64,000 nt of DNA, from positions 13,117,561-13,181,560 of the forward strand of contig NC_069093.1 in assembly GCF_947172395.1 (NCBI RefSeq), written 5' to 3'. The first letter of the stretch is position 1. Each line of letters opens with the position of its first letter. The position numbers were made by a program, and so were the translations under genes. Under the pieces are notes generated by a model. The model ran no database searches, was not told the DNA's origin, and worked only from the letters and a program-made list of their open reading frames with translations. Of this stretch, positions 33,163 through 46,000 are shown in pieces. The stretch is from Bicyclus anynana (Eukaryota; Arthropoda; Insecta; Lepidoptera; Nymphalidae).

Positions 33163-33496
33163 TTGAAACATCAATATCATCGATATAAAGCTTATCATCT
33201 TTGCTCATAAGCATAAAGTGCAAATCATTCGGCAGCGATTCGTCCTCGAAGGTCAAAACTTCCAACTTCACGTTACTCATCAAACCAAGTACAAAACAGA
33301 CGGTGGAAATAAATGTATCGGTCAACGCAGGCCTGTTGAGTTGGAAATTGAGCATTTCAGCATTTGCGAAGCTCTTTACGCGAAGATATTCGAGACACGT
33401 CTCCATATAATCGACGAGAGCTCCGAATAGTGGCATATTACATTTGGAATAGGTTAAATGACGTGGCATACTGCCTGTTGTTCCGAGTTTTGCCAT
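33163..33496 (-). CDS. unrecognised protein, first coding exon
   Basis: From ATG at 33496 a frame of 111 codons plus one base runs to a strong donor (CAAGTGAGT) after 33163; one codon later the frame stops, which supports splicing. The peptide begins MAKLGTTGSMPRHLTYSKCN, has MPLFGALVDYMETCLEYLRV and LTDTFISTVCFVLGLMSNVK, and ends in an acidic stretch LHFMLMSKDDKLYIDDIDVS. It looks like a compact soluble alpha/beta domain without signal peptide. I do not recognise the family. A downstream frame at about 32940-33040 (LLTGPCNAVNACKIWLQYSK) is open but does not fit phase 1, so I did not join it. Upstream GTG-initiated extension is less likely than this ATG. Confidence 0.6.
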
Positions 33497-34723
33497 ATTG
33501 TTACTTGAATTTTGAATCACGGTAAAATTTGGTTAAAACTTCACTGACGCGCAGTTTTGCTGGATTTTGTGACACATTAATCTGACAGACTCTTTAGACA
33601 TTAACAAACCTTCTTTTTGAAGCATTGAGTAAAGCCTCCAGAATCAGGCATTATGTTTTTCACATATAACTATTCCTACAGGTTGTTTGGTATTCTTCAG
33701 TACCACACGGGTAAACCGCTCAAAAATGCTCAATTAATTTTATTATTTAGCAAGTTTTGTTAACTCTTTTATTTATTTTATCATGGTTTTGTGTGCCACT
33801 ACACGTAATTAGTCATTGTAGCACTTGTGCTATACTTGTAATGTGCTATTCGGCTTTAGGTCAGTGAACAAAAAAAACAATTAAACAGTGTTAAATACTG
33901 ATACCGCGAGTTAAAATACGTGTGGTAGCCTTAGCCAACGACATTATATTGTACCTTAGCTCATTCAACTCGTCATAATTTCTAGAAAAATTTGCAAAAA
34001 TTTTTGACCCGCACTTAAACAATTGCAAAAGTTATAAACAAATGAATGAAGATTTTAAAAATAGGGGTCTACATTAATTGAAATGACTCCCAAACTATTG
34101 GTGTTAGAGAATTTTTACAATAAGATTCTTAATCTAGAGGAAAGGAGATAGTCCAAAATTTTATAGAGCCCAGGTCCAGTCATTGTACCCTAGCGGAAAT
34201 AAAAGAAAATATTTTTGATTAAACAAATCTACGAATTTACTTTAATTCTTTCGAAATAATATTCATTATCTCCCAAGAAATGCAACACTAATACGGGTAA
34301 TAATGGCGGATCGATGACGTTTTCAATGAAGTAATCGATTTGACGTTTGCTGTCAATTGTCATGTCATAATTGCTTTATGGGCGCCATCTTGATATAACT
34401 CAAAAACTTGGGTTTTAATTTTATTAATTTCTTTTTATTTAGTTACATTTATTCACTTTAATAAATTTTAATAAGATCCTTGTATTTTTTAAATTTTAAT
34501 GATACGGGGTACAAGAGTAGACCTGAAATGGACCATCTCCTTTTCTAATAAAACTTGTGAAACTTGATCTCTATTGATAATATATTTTATTTAATGTTTA
34601 AAGTAGGGTTCCGCACGACCGGTAAACGCGATCGCGTCATCGCTGGAAAGCGGGTGGCTCCAATAATGACGTTTTTCGTGTATCGATATTGATTTAAAAA
34701 ATTGAAATAACTAGTAGATAATC

Positions 34724-35035
34724 TTGACACTTAAAAGAATAAACGACCGTCAGAAAAAAATTCTCAAGTTTTCAAAGAGTTCCATATGTAATTATAGTAT
34801 AATAATAGTACGGTTGGCAACCATATTGGTCAGTCAAAGCCAAAACTATTCACGCTCAAGAGTGCGTTCCACGATAGATCTGTCTGGAAAAAGTTTGTTT
34901 CGACCCTATGCACCGCCAGATGTTGAAGGACTTGAACAAGAAGATGTTTATTCATTTATCTTACGTCACCTGTCAACACGCCAGATAACATACCAATACA
35001 AATCTCCTCTATACTATGTATCAAGGACGTTATAA
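34724..35035 (+). CDS. open frame of uncertain status, possible short gene or relic exon
   Basis: A 103-codon plus-strand frame. Its second half (about 34868-35035) has coding-like composition: TIDLSGKSLFRPYAPPDVEG then LEQEDVYSFILRHLSTRQIT and a stop after YYVSRTL. The first half is lysine- and isoleucine-rich and may be intron, with possible acceptors near 34860. No domain recognised. A Helitron-like fragment follows at 35095-35215. Confidence 0.3.
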   Translation: MTLKRINDRQKKILKFSKSSICNYSIIIVRLATILVSQSQNYSRSRVRSTIDLSGKSLFRPYAPPDVEGLEQEDVYSFILRHLSTRQITYQYKSPLYYVSRTL

Positions 35036-35094
35036 ACCTTAGTAATTATAACATTGTTGTTAAGTACTGAGTTATCAATGTTATAAAGTATTTA

Positions 35095-35215
35095 TTACGC
35101 CCGCGATTTCGTCCGCGTGGAATTTATTTTTTCACTAATCCCTCGGGAACCATGGATTTTTCCGGGATAAAAAGTTGTCTATGTGTTAATCCTAACTATA
35201 ACTATAACTGAGTAG
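35095..35215 (-). mobile_element. Helitron-like 3' end fragment
   Basis: acgcccgcgatttcgtccgc, then tcgggaaccatggatttttc and ctatgtgttaatcct, matching the reverse of 32030-32145. Confidence 0.65.
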
Positions 35216-35404
35216 AATGTATTCAAGTCAGGAATTACATCGTCTGTGTTTATAAAGAAACTAAAAAGTTCGAAAAAGAATATTACTTATTTTAAAAACA
35301 AAAAGTTCAGTTCATTACGGGTTTTTTTGTTTTAATAATGATATTTTTTGCATATCTATAGTGACATATTTTATTATTGCTCATTATTGCTGAAGACTTG
35401 GGCC

Positions 35405-35716
35405 CTCAGACCAATTATTGTATAGGACCTGCCTCGCTAGACTTTACTTTTCTGTCAAAGTATATGATCAACGATCTAATGCGATTATAAAAACTGTCTC
35501 TATAGAATCGATGTTAAATAGTTGCAATCGTATTCGTCGGTTAAAGAGCTCCGTAAAAATACCTTTTTTTGCAATTGAATTGTGTAAAAAACGGGCAAAA
35601 ACTTCTAGTTTAGTATAAGATATATACATAATCTAAGCTCGTTTTCCTCAGAAAATGACAGACAATTTTGTTCGTGACTATGAGTGCGATACAGGTCCTT
35701 CTATAATTGGTCTGAG
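35405..35716. mobile_element. hAT-type MITE copy 2 (312 bp)
   Basis: TIRs CTCAGACCAATTAT...ATAATTGGTCTGAG are flanked by a perfect 8-bp duplication cttgggcc at 35397-35404 and 35717-35724. It is the same length as, and inverted relative to, the copy at 4660-4971. It lies immediately upstream of the first reductase promoter block. Confidence 0.9.
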
Positions 35717-35770
35717 CTTGGGCCCATCTAACTTCAGTGTGCTTACCGCTTTACAATATTTATCATCGCG

Positions 35771-35880
35771 AAAAAAACGCAAGTCATGTCTACTCTGCCA
35801 GACCGAATCATACGTGATACGAGTATCATAAAAATAAATACCTTGCGTGGTCGCGAACTCGTCAACGTGTTTTGCGTTAG
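35771..35880 (+). promoter_or_regulatory. promoter/leader exon of reductase copy 1
   Basis: The block gtcatgtctactctgc-agac followed by a GTCGC...GTGTTTTGCGTTAG leader and a GTAAATAT donor at 35881 is shared with copies 2-5. It implies an untranslated first exon ending at 35880, spliced to the acceptor at 36541 just before the ATG. This copy lacks the TATAAT word and has gtatcataaaaata instead. Confidence 0.6.
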
Positions 35881-36561
35881 GTAAATATAACATATAATAA
35901 ATATATACTTACCTAAAGATTTTATTTACCTAAAACTAATATTCCAGGCTTTACTCGCTTTAATTTTCATCGTAAAATTTATAAGTAGGTAGGTATCTAC
36001 CTAATTAACAAGTATAATTTCTTGTAAGTTTTAGTAACAGATATACCTACCTACCTATAATATCTTCATACCTAAAACGATACAGCGAGTGTGTCTTTAT
36101 TTTGAAGAGCTGCTATTTCAAGGTTAGCGCCTATCGGTGTTTTATTTTTAAACCAGGCCGCAAATTGTAATTATATGTAATCGTCGTCGGAGTGTATGCA
36201 ATAGATATTGGGATAACGTTAACTTCCTCCTACTCTATATACCAGTTGTCAAGCAAAAATCTCAAAAATCTAGAAAAGTATTGAGGGTGTTATAAACTTA
36301 CAAGATTTTGTTACTACACTATGTTAGCATTTTAGCAAAACAGCAGTAAATATATACATTTCTTGTAGTGAACAACGAATATAAAGGAAGCTTTAGAATA
36401 GTAAGGAAATCGAAGTTAACTCCTTATCGCCACCGGAATCCTTCAGAAACTAAATATCTTAATCACTACGTACCTACCTGCAAAAATATATTTGCCTTTC
36501 TGTTCTACCGAACTTAAATAACAAAGATTTCTTTATTACAGTACTGACTGGAGCAGGCAAT

Positions 36562-37572
36562 ATGGTGAAGGCCAGGAAATGGGTCGTCAAGAAACACTTC
36601 GACGGTGTTCCCAAACTATCGGACTTTGAAATCGTGGAGTACGAACTGCCACCGCTCAAAGATGGAGAAGTTTTGCTCAAAACCGAGTGGGTCAGCGTGG
36701 ACCCTTACCTGCGTGCATACAACAAGAATATCCCTGTGCCCTACGACCAGTTTAGTTTCCAAGTCGGAGTTGTTCAAGAGACGAAGAATCCCAAATTCCC
36801 AGTGGGTACTAAAGTAGTCACCCACAAGGGTTGGTGCGACTACGTTATTGTTAAAGAAACGACACCCCAAGTGAGTCAATTCCGCAGGGAGCTTACATAC
36901 AAACTACCTGATTTGCAAGGCATGTCGCCTTCAATAGGAGTGGGCGCAGTTGGAATGCCAGGAGTGACAGCCTACTTCGGATTCCTAGAACTTTGTCAGC
37001 CGAAAGCTGGAGAAACAGTGGTCGTAACCGGAGCAGCGGGCGCCGTAGGCTCACTGGTGGGTCAGATCGCGAAGATCAAAGGCTGCAAAGTCATAGGTTT
37101 CGCTGGTTCTGACGAGAAATGCCAATGGTTAGAAAAAGAACTCGGTTTCGACAAAGCTCTGAACTACAAAAAGGTGGACGCGCAAACAGCTTTGAAAGCG
37201 GCCGCGCCAAAGGGCGTAGACTGTTACTTCGACAATGTTGGAGGCGAACTGAGTAGTACAATCATAAGCCAAATGAATACAAGAGGGAGGGTGGCAGTCT
37301 GCGGCAGCATCAGTGCTTACAATGAGAAAGAGGTGCCCAGAGCATCAATTTTGCAACCGTCCTTAGTTTTCAAGGAATTGACGATTGAAGGATTTAATGT
37401 TTACCGTTGGGTCGACCGTTGGACGGAAGGTTTCACTCAGTTGGTGGCTTGGATCAAGAGCGGCCAGCTAAAACCAGCGGAGCATGTCACGGAGGGTTTC
37501 GACAAACTGTACGATGCGTTTGTTGGAATGCTGGCCGGAGAAAACACCGGTAAAGCTGTCGTTAAAGTTTAA
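36562..37572 (+). CDS. prostaglandin reductase 1-like enzyme, copy 1
   Basis: 336 residues, uninterrupted, ATG 20 bases after a splice acceptor (36541), stop TAA. Medium-chain dehydrogenase/reductase of the zinc-independent leukotriene B4 12-hydroxydehydrogenase/15-oxoprostaglandin 13-reductase group: NADPH-dependent reduction of the C=C bond in enones and enals, cytosolic. Seen: VSVDPYLRAY (45-53), VGAVGMPGVTAYFG (127-140), nucleotide-binding VTGAAGAVGSLVGQIAKIKG (155-174), CYFDNVGGELSS (221-232), C-terminal GKAVVKV. No zinc-ligand cysteines of the alcohol dehydrogenase kind. Length is typical. It differs from copies 2-5 at 72 (Q) and strongly at 98-111 (KETTPQVSQFRREL). In insects the physiological substrate is not established; detoxification of lipid-derived or plant enals is an inference. 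Confidence 0.93.
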   Translation: MVKARKWVVKKHFDGVPKLSDFEIVEYELPPLKDGEVLLKTEWVSVDPYLRAYNKNIPVPYDQFSFQVGVVQETKNPKFPVGTKVVTHKGWCDYVIVKETTPQVSQFRRELTYKLPDLQGMSPSIGVGAVGMPGVTAYFGFLELCQPKAGETVVVTGAAGAVGSLVGQIAKIKGCKVIGFAGSDEKCQWLEKELGFDKALNYKKVDAQTALKAAAPKGVDCYFDNVGGELSSTIISQMNTRGRVAVCGSISAYNEKEVPRASILQPSLVFKELTIEGFNVYRWVDRWTEGFTQLVAWIKSGQLKPAEHVTEGFDKLYDAFVGMLAGENTGKAVVKV

Positions 37573-40500
37573 AATTTGTAATAAGTAAAGTAAAAGAAGT
37601 TAAAACATAATTGTCTGTAGTTCATTTGAAAAAAGTACCTACCTTCTACCTTCCTACCTCAATATTTATTTCATAACTAGGAACAGCATAATCGATACTT
37701 ACCGCTGAAAACAAATTTAAATTATGTTTATATAAGTATCAATATATCGAACCTATGTAACCCACGACCTCTGTGTATAGATCGACCTGCTATAATGTAG
37801 TAGGTACAGCCGGTGCTTGTCAAGTCAACAATGACCTGTAAGAGATTTAGATAACGTCCATTAAAAGTTAAGCACTAACCTTGGATTCGTCAGAGGACGC
37901 ATTATTTCATCATCAAGAAAAGATTTCTGTAAAGTTAAAAGAAAGTTTGTGAACAATCTTTACCCACGACCGCCATATTGGAAAGAGGCCGTCAAATCGA
38001 TTTTATGGTTTATCTGAAAAACCATAGGACTCATATAAAAAAATCATTGTATGTTGCTGAGAATATTGTTTACAACTTTGATCTTTTAGTGAAAGTACCA
38101 AAAATAACAAAGTAATAGTATATCAGTTTTATCATACTATTATCTGCATTATCTTATCTCAGAAAGCGATTTTTGTTTGCATCTATACAGAGTCCTCGGG
38201 AGTATTTCCTAAAACTGTAGGGTTATAATATTCTTTATGGAAAATTTATTAAAAATGTCTTAGGAACATGTGTTCTGAAAAGAATATTTTCGGAGTAAAA
38301 ATATTTCTTTTGTAAATAGATCTTAAATTATGTCCCATAAATCGCATCCGTATATTTTGACCTAGCCAAGTTTTTCATTGATAAATATCATGAAGTAGCT
38401 TACTAGTGATATGCGGAGTACCAGTTGCAATATCTCGTCGAGACCGACAGGCTTACCACTACTATTACGTATTTTAAAATGCAAGGATATAGATAAAGGC
38501 GTGGGTTATAGTTATATTATAAAATATAAATATTGGTTCGGTTCATATAAGTGGACTTGTCATCACCTTAAGTTATGGACAATACCTACTCCGCAACAAC
38601 CTGTGTATTATTGTACTGTATTTCGGGCATACGTTATATATTTAAGTACTGTTGAAAAAAAATAACTGTATCTGAAATTATCTATTTCACTGTGTTCTAA
38701 TTTTTAAAAGCATGAATTATTGCAAAAAAGAAAATATATATTTTTTCGATTTTCTACACAAAAATGTTAAAAAATAGCTTGCTAATAAATATAGTTCTTA
38801 CTTGCTCAACAAATTGATACACGACGTATTTTTTACGCTTTACAGAAAACAGGTAAATAGGTACGTGCCATTTAATCTTTAAGTGTTTTCTTTAGCTTAT
38901 TCCAAAAAATACTATATTTCGCCGAAACAAACCCTAACTGTACCTATGCAATATATATCTTTTATATCAAAACTTCTAAGTAAAATAGACCGACTTTTAT
39001 TTAACATTTACACACCCGCGTTGACCGAAGATAATGGAGGCAGGCAATAATTTTATTGCTTTTGATAATCTTATCTACTAGTTATTATACAATAACAATA
39101 AGCGATAAGACTATTACGTAAGTACAATGATATTTTATACTAGAGATAGAACACTGGCGCATCAAAACTGATTTTTTAGGGACGTAACCTATCTATAGTA
39201 TAAAATTATCATTGATTACAAACAACAAACAAAAAATGACCCCTCGCAACTCTTCTTTTTACTCAAAATCTAATTCAATTCATTTATTTCAAGTTAGATT
39301 TAGATTAGTTGGAGTTCAGTAATATAGAAATTATTTTCAATAAATGAAGCAAATATATGTAAAATTTAAGCATTGATTTTCATGAGGCCTTTCATTTTCC
39401 AAAAACTTTTGAAAATATTAAACTTCAGACACTCATAGTGAATAGCTTCAGTTCTGTGTGCCTGCCGCTTTACAATTTTATTTATCATCGTCAGTGTGAC
39501 CATATGTGGCCGTTTCCTTCAATTTTGGCAGGATTAGCCTTATTATTTTAGCGTGTGGCATGATCGGTTAATGTTTCAGAAATTTGGAAGTTTTTCGAGG
39601 TAGGAAATGAAATTTCCAATTTCCTATAGGGCAACTAAAATAAAACAGATTGTAGGGAAGTGTCTGACCCTGTGTAGCGTAGCCATCACCAGTTGGATAT
39701 AGTTCGTAGTATATCCATTATTTGATAACGAAATTGAGTAGTCTCGTGTGACAATCAACACCTTATTATTTTAGCTCGTAAGCTACAAAACATTTGTTTG
39801 CTCAATTAGTTGAACAACGAAAATTAAAGTTATTCGAACTTTATTATAATTGTTTACCCATGAATTTTGATGTAAAACGAAGCATTACTTTTTATGGAGT
39901 GGTCTGATTATTTTTTTTTAATGGAAAGGTAATTTATTCCAAAAATAGTTTTGATATTTTATTTATATTGTAAGTTCATAAAAGATATGTTTATCTAAAT
40001 AATGGTACTTGAATTAAATATTTTTTCAGTAAAATTTTAATAAAAATATAATATTATGTAGGTACACAAGTATATTTTTTTACTTATACCTACGTTAAAT
40101 AAGGTTGAAATAGTAGATTGTTATACAAGGGGCTAAAAAGACCCATTTTAAACCAGGTATTTTTAGGGCACGAGCCGTAAGGCGAGAGCCGCTAAATGGA
40201 AACCGAGTTTATAATGGGTTTAGCCCCGCGTGTTACACTATCCTTTTCACTACGATTTCGAAAAAATAAAATAATTCTGTACAGTATTCAATGTTAAAAT
40301 TCTTTTTACACACGCAGCTCGCAACTTAATAATAAACAAATAAAAATGAAAATATTTCCAAAGATAAGAACGCTGCATTTCGTTCCAATTTCAAATTTTT
40401 ATCAAACAGTCAGGGCCTTACATAATTATGTACTCGTATCTACATAATATTTACAAATGAAACCGTTGTATAGTAGGCTAGTACTCGTAACAGACAAAAA

Positions 40501-41993
40501 ATTAAAAAAAAACAGCTGCGGAGTGGTAATATAACAGTGGTTTTTGAGTAAGAGTTGTGAAAATATTTTTTATTGCGCTAAACTGAGTTAGCGATTTTTT
40601 GGCATTTTTTACTCGAGTAGGTGGCAGCATTTGGCAGGTTTGTTTAAAAATTGTGGCAGGATCGGTAAATTAAAGATGGTCACACTGATCATCGTACAAA
40701 AAATTGGCCAGGTATGTCTACTCTGCTAGACCGATTCAGACGAGTATAATATTGCGCGGTCGCTTGTGAGAACTTGTGAACGCGTTTTGTGTTTAATAGG
40801 TAAATATCACTTAAAATAAATATACTTATAAGGATTTTATTTATCTAAAAACTTTTACCGGTTTTGCTCGTGATCATTTCAAATTGTACAACAATTTATA
40901 GCGAGATTCACTTGGGAAGTAGATAGCTATTACGTACTCTTAAAATAGTTTTTTGTAAGTTTTATTATGTTTTATATGATAATTATATTATTAGGTATCC
41001 TACTAATAATATAAACGCGAAAGTTAGTATGTTTGGGTGTTGGTTACTAACTCTTTAACGCCGCAGCTACTGAACCTATGGTTTACCGAGATTTGCAAAA
41101 AACTGTTGATTTTGATGGTATGAATGTTTGTTACTCTTTCACACCGCGACTACTGTACTGAACCGAATCACCTGAAATTTGAAGTAGAGATAGACTATAG
41201 TCTGGATTAACACATAGGCTACTTTTTATCCCGGAAAAATTCATGGTTTCCGCGGGATTTGTGCAAAAACTAAATTCCAATTCGCGTGCGGCTGGTAAGA
41301 ATAAATATTCGTTAAGGATGTAGGTATCTACGTACCTATATACCTTGCTTGCCTATCTATGAACCGGCATTCATACGTGATTCCAACGATACAGCGAATG
41401 TTATTGTTTTGAAGAGCTACTGTTTCAAGGTTAACAAGGAAAACGCTTACCTTTGTTTTATTTTTGTGTCAGACCGCAAATTGTTATATATTCTGCTGTA
41501 ATCGACGGAGTGTAGGCATTAAGGATACATATTAAGTAGATACCTAGTTACTCGTACCTACAGGCACAGTACCTATACCTTTACTTTACTATAGGTACAG
41601 GGTGCTCGGAAGATCCTATTTAACTAAAGGAACTTTTAGAATAGTAAAGCCTAAAGGACCTTTTAGAATAGTAAAGTGCTCAAAATTGTCTCCACATTAC
41701 CACCGGAAACAATCACAAACTCATCATCTTTATCACTATCCTAACCTCAAAAATATGACGATAGTGATTCCGGTATCAGTCCAGAATATTCAAGACTTAC
41801 TTTGTCACTATTTCACTCAGTTGCTACGGAAACGCTAATCATACGCTCCTTGAGTTGTCTAGATACTCGTAGTTAGTTAAGTTAAATAAAAAAAGTTCGA
41901 TTTCTTCTGTTATAACCTATTATACCTACTTAGTTCTATATACATTAAATAACGATGTTTTCTTAATTACAGTATATCACTGGAGCAGTCAAT
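37573..41993. other. spacer 1-2 of the reductase array
   Basis: Homologous to the spacers at 43005-47461 and 48470-53108, so it is part of the duplicated unit. It holds the 3' end of copy 1, a Helitron-like piece at 40997-41300 (tcctactaataatataaacg), a foldback at about 40128-40232 (ggggctaaaaagaccca...tgggtttagcccc around gagccgtaaggcgagagcc) and the promoter/leader of copy 2. The 84-codon frame at 38411-38665 repeats in the next two spacers but is not accepted as a gene. Confidence 0.7.
40691..40799 (+). promoter_or_regulatory. promoter/leader exon of reductase copy 2
   Basis: Conserved block ctactctgctagaccgattc followed by TATAAT (40745-40750), a GCGGTCGCTTGTGAG leader and AG|GTAAATAT donor (GT at 40800). 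The leader is expected to splice to the acceptor before 41973. Confidence 0.62.
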
Positions 41994-43004
41994 ATGGTGA
42001 AGGCCAGGAAATGGGTCGTCAAAAAACACTTCGACGGTGTTCCTAAGCTATCGGATTTTGAAATCGTGGAGTACGAACTGCCACCGCTCAAAGATGGAGA
42101 AGTTTTGCTCAAAACCGAGTGGGTCAGCGTGGACCCTTACCTGCGTGCGTACAACAAGAATATTCCTGTGCCCTACGACCAGTTTAGTTTCCAAGTCGGA
42201 GTGGTTAAAGAAACAAAGAATCCCAAATTCCCAGTGGGTACTAAAGTAGTCACCCACAAGGGTTGGTGCGACTATGTCATTGACAATGAAACGTCACCCG
42301 AAGTAGGGCATTTCCCCAAGGCGTTAACATACAAATTGCCTGATTTGCAAGGCCTGTCACCTTCATTAGGAGTGGGTGCCGTTGGAATGCCAGGAGTGAC
42401 AGCCTACTTCGGATTCCTAGAACTTTGTCAGCCGAAAGCTGGAGAAACAGTGGTCGTAACCGGAGCAGCGGGTGCTGTAGGCTCCCTGGTGGGTCAGATC
42501 GCGAAGATCAAGGGCTGCAGAGTCATAGGTTTCGCTGGTTCTGACGAGAAATGCCAATGGTTAGAAAAGGAACTCGGTTTCGACAAAGCTTTGAATTACA
42601 AAAAGGTGGACGCGCAAACAGCTTTGAAAGCGGCCACGCCAAAGGGCGTAGACTGTTACTTCGACAATGTTGGGGGCGAACTGAGTAGTACAATCATAAG
42701 CCAAATGAATACAAGAGGGAGGGTGGCAGTCTGCGGCAGCATCAGTGCTTACAATGAGAAAGAGGTGCCCAAAGCATCAATTTTGCAACCGTCCTTAGTT
42801 TTCAAGGAATTGACGATTGAAGGATTTAATGTTTACCGTTGGGTCGACCGTTGGACGGAAGGTTTCACTCAGTTAGTGGCTTGGATCAAGGGTGGCCAGC
42901 TGAAACCAACAGAACATGTCACGGAGGGTTTCGACAAACTGTACGATGCGTTTGTTGGAATGCTGGCCGGAGAGAACACGGGTAAAGCTGTCGTTAAAGT
43001 TTAA
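41994..43004 (+). CDS. prostaglandin reductase 1-like enzyme, copy 2
   Basis: 336 residues in one exon; the acceptor at 41972 is followed by the leader remnant tatatcactggagcagtcaat and ATG. Same domains as copy 1 (GAAGAVGS at 157-164). Differs from copy 1 at K72, in 98-110 (NETSPEVGHFPKA), L121 and L125, R176, T215, K260 and in GGQLKPTEHVT (300-310). Nearly identical to copy 3, with its spacers, so these two form the youngest duplicate pair. All core motifs are intact, so it is expected to be active. Confidence 0.93.
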   Translation: MVKARKWVVKKHFDGVPKLSDFEIVEYELPPLKDGEVLLKTEWVSVDPYLRAYNKNIPVPYDQFSFQVGVVKETKNPKFPVGTKVVTHKGWCDYVIDNETSPEVGHFPKALTYKLPDLQGLSPSLGVGAVGMPGVTAYFGFLELCQPKAGETVVVTGAAGAVGSLVGQIAKIKGCRVIGFAGSDEKCQWLEKELGFDKALNYKKVDAQTALKAATPKGVDCYFDNVGGELSSTIISQMNTRGRVAVCGSISAYNEKEVPKASILQPSLVFKELTIEGFNVYRWVDRWTEGFTQLVAWIKGGQLKPTEHVTEGFDKLYDAFVGMLAGENTGKAVVKV

Positions 43005-46000
43005 AGTTTGTAGTAAGTAAAGTAAAAGAAGTTCAAACATGATTGTTTTTATTTTTCTTCTACCTACCTACCTCAATATTTATTTTTATAAATAGCACCA
43101 GCATATATTCGTAATCGATACCGCTGAAAACAAATTTAAATTATGTTTATGTAAGTATCGATATATCAGACCTATGTAACCAACGAGCTCTGTGTATAGA
43201 TCTACCTGATATAATAGTAGGTATCAATATAGCAGGTGCTGTCAACAATGTCCTGTAAGAGATTTAGATAACGTCCATTAAAAGTTAAGCACTAACCTTG
43301 GATTCGTCAGAGGAAGCATTATTTCATCATCAAGAAAAGATTTCTGTAAAGTTAAATCAAAGTTTGTGAACAATCTTTACCCACGACCGTCTTATTGGAA
43401 AAAGGCCGTCAAATCGATTTTATGGTTTATCTGAAAAACCATAGGACTCATATAAAAAAATCATTTTATATTGCTGAGAATATTGTTTACAACTTTGATC
43501 TTTTAGTGAAAGTACCAAAAATAACAAAGTAATAGTATATCAGTTTTATCATAATATTATCTGCATTATCTTATCCCAAAACGCGATTTTTATTTACATC
43601 TATTGTAGATGTAGATAAGGTTTGCTAACTACACTATATAGTATACAGGGTGCTCGGGAGTATTTCCCAAAACTGTAGGGTTATAATATTCTTTATGGAA
43701 AATTTATTAAAAATGTCTAAGGAACATGTGTTCTAAAGAATATTTTCGGAGTAAAAATATTTCTTTTGTAAATAGATCTTAAATTATGCCCCATAAATCG
43801 CATCCGTATATTTTGACCTAGCCAAGTTTTTCATTGATAAATATCATGAAGTAGCTTACTAGTGATATGCGGAGTGCCAGTTGCAATATCTCGACGAGAC
43901 CGACAGGCTTACCACTACGATTACGTATTTTAAAATGCAAGGATATAGATAAAGGCGTGGGTTATAGTTATATTATAAAATATAAATATTGGTTCGGTTC
44001 ATATAAGTGGACTTGTCATCACCTTAAGTTATGGACAATACCTACTCCGCAACAACCTGTGTATTATTGTACTGTATTTCGGGCATACGTTATATATTTA
44101 AGTACTGTTGAAAAAAAATAACTGTATCTGAAATTATCTATTTCACTGTGTTCTAATTTTTAAAAGCATGAATTATTGCAAAAAAGAAAATATATATTTT
44201 TTCGATTTTCTACACAAAAATGTTAAAAAACAGCTTGCTAATAAATATAGTTCTTACTTGCTCAACAAATTATTGCACGACAAAGTATTTTGCGTTGCGT
44301 TTTACATAAAACAGGTAAATACGTAGGTACTATGTAATCTTTAAGTGTTTTCTTTAGCTTATTTAAAAAAAATACAATATTTCGCCAAAGCAATACAGAC
44401 CCTAGCTGAACCTATGTAATATATATCTTTTATATCAAAACTTCTAAGTAAAATAGACCGACTTTTATTTAAAATTTACACACCCGCGTTGACCGAAGAT
44501 AATGGAGGCAGGCAATAATTTTATTGCTTTTGATAATCTTATCTACCAGTTATTATACAATAACAAAGAGCGATAAGGCTATTACGTAAGTACAATGATA
44601 TTATATACTAGAGATAGGACACTGGCGCATCAAAACTGATTTTTTAGGGACGTAACCTATCTATAGTATAAAATTATCATTGATTACGTAACAAAAAATG
44701 ACCCCTCGCAACTCTTCTTTTTACTCAAAATCTAATTCAATTCATTTATTTCAAGTTAGATTTAGATTAGTTGGAGTTCAGTAATATAGAAATTATTTTC
44801 AATAAATGAAGCAAATATATGTAAAATTTAAGCATTGATTTTCATGAGGCCTTTCATTTTCCAAAAACTTTTGAAAATATTAAACTTCAGACACTCATAG
44901 TGAATAGCTTCAGTTCTGTGTGCCTGCCGCTTTACAATTTTATTTATCATCGTCAGTGTGACCATATGTGGCCGTTTCCTTCAATTTTGGCAGGATTAGC
45001 CTTATTATTTTAGCGTGTGGCATGATCGGTTAATGTTTCAGAAATTTGGAAGTTTTTCGAGGTAGGAAATAAATTTCCAATTTCCTATAGGGCAACTAAA
45101 ATAAAACAGATTGTAGGGAAGTGTCTGACCCTGTGTAGCGTAGCCATCACCAGTTGGATATAGTTCGTAGTATATCCATTATTTGATAACGAAATTGAGT
45201 AGTCTCGTGTGACAATCAACACCTTATTATTTTAGCTCGTAAGCTACAAAACATTTGTTTGCTCAATTAGTTAAACAACGAAAAGTAAAGTTATTCGAAC
45301 TTTATTATAATTGTTTACCCATGAATTTTAATGTAAAACGAAGCATTACATTTTATGGAGTGGTCTGATTATTTTTTTTAATGGAAAGGTAATTTATTCC
45401 AAAAATAGTTTTGATATTTTATTTATATTGTAAGTTCATAAAAGATATGTTTATCTAAATAATGGTACTTGAATTAAATATTTTTTCAGTAAAATTTTAA
45501 TAAAAATATAATATTATGTAGGTACACAAGTATATTTTTTTACTTATACCTACGTTAAATAATGTTGAAATAGTAGATTGTTATACAAGGGGCTAAAAAG
45601 ACCTATTTTAAACCAGGTATTTTTAGGGCACGAGCCGTAAGGCGAGAGCCGCTAAATGGAAACAGAGTTTATAATGGGTTTAGCCCCGCGTGTTACACTA
45701 TCCTTTTCACTACGATTTCGAAAAAATAAAATAATTCTGTACAGTATTCAATGTTAAAATTCTTTTTACACACGCAGCTCGCAACTCAATAATAAACAAA
45801 TAAAAATGAAAATATTTCCAAAGATAAGAACGCTGCATTTCGTTCCAATTTCAAATTTTTATCAAACAGTCAGGGCCTTACATAATTATGTACTCGTATC
45901 TACATAATATTTACAAATGAAACCGTTGTATAGTAGGCTAGTACTCGTAACAGACAAAAAATTAAAAAAAAAAAAAGCTGCGGAGTGGTAATATAACAGT

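Noticed and set aside
35418..35618. 66-codon frame inside the MITE at 35405-35716
   Set aside because: It lies entirely within a non-autonomous element with defined inverted ends and target duplications.
38411..38665. 84-codon open frame repeated at 43867-44121 and 49324-49587
   Set aside because: Its repetition follows from duplication of the whole spacer. Substitutions are not biased to silent sites, the start ATG is lost in the third copy and no domain is recognised.
41602..41838. 78-codon frame upstream of copies 2 and 3
   Set aside because: It lies in the leader intron of the duplicated unit and contains a short internal direct repeat (ttttagaatagtaaag); there is no sign of coding selection.
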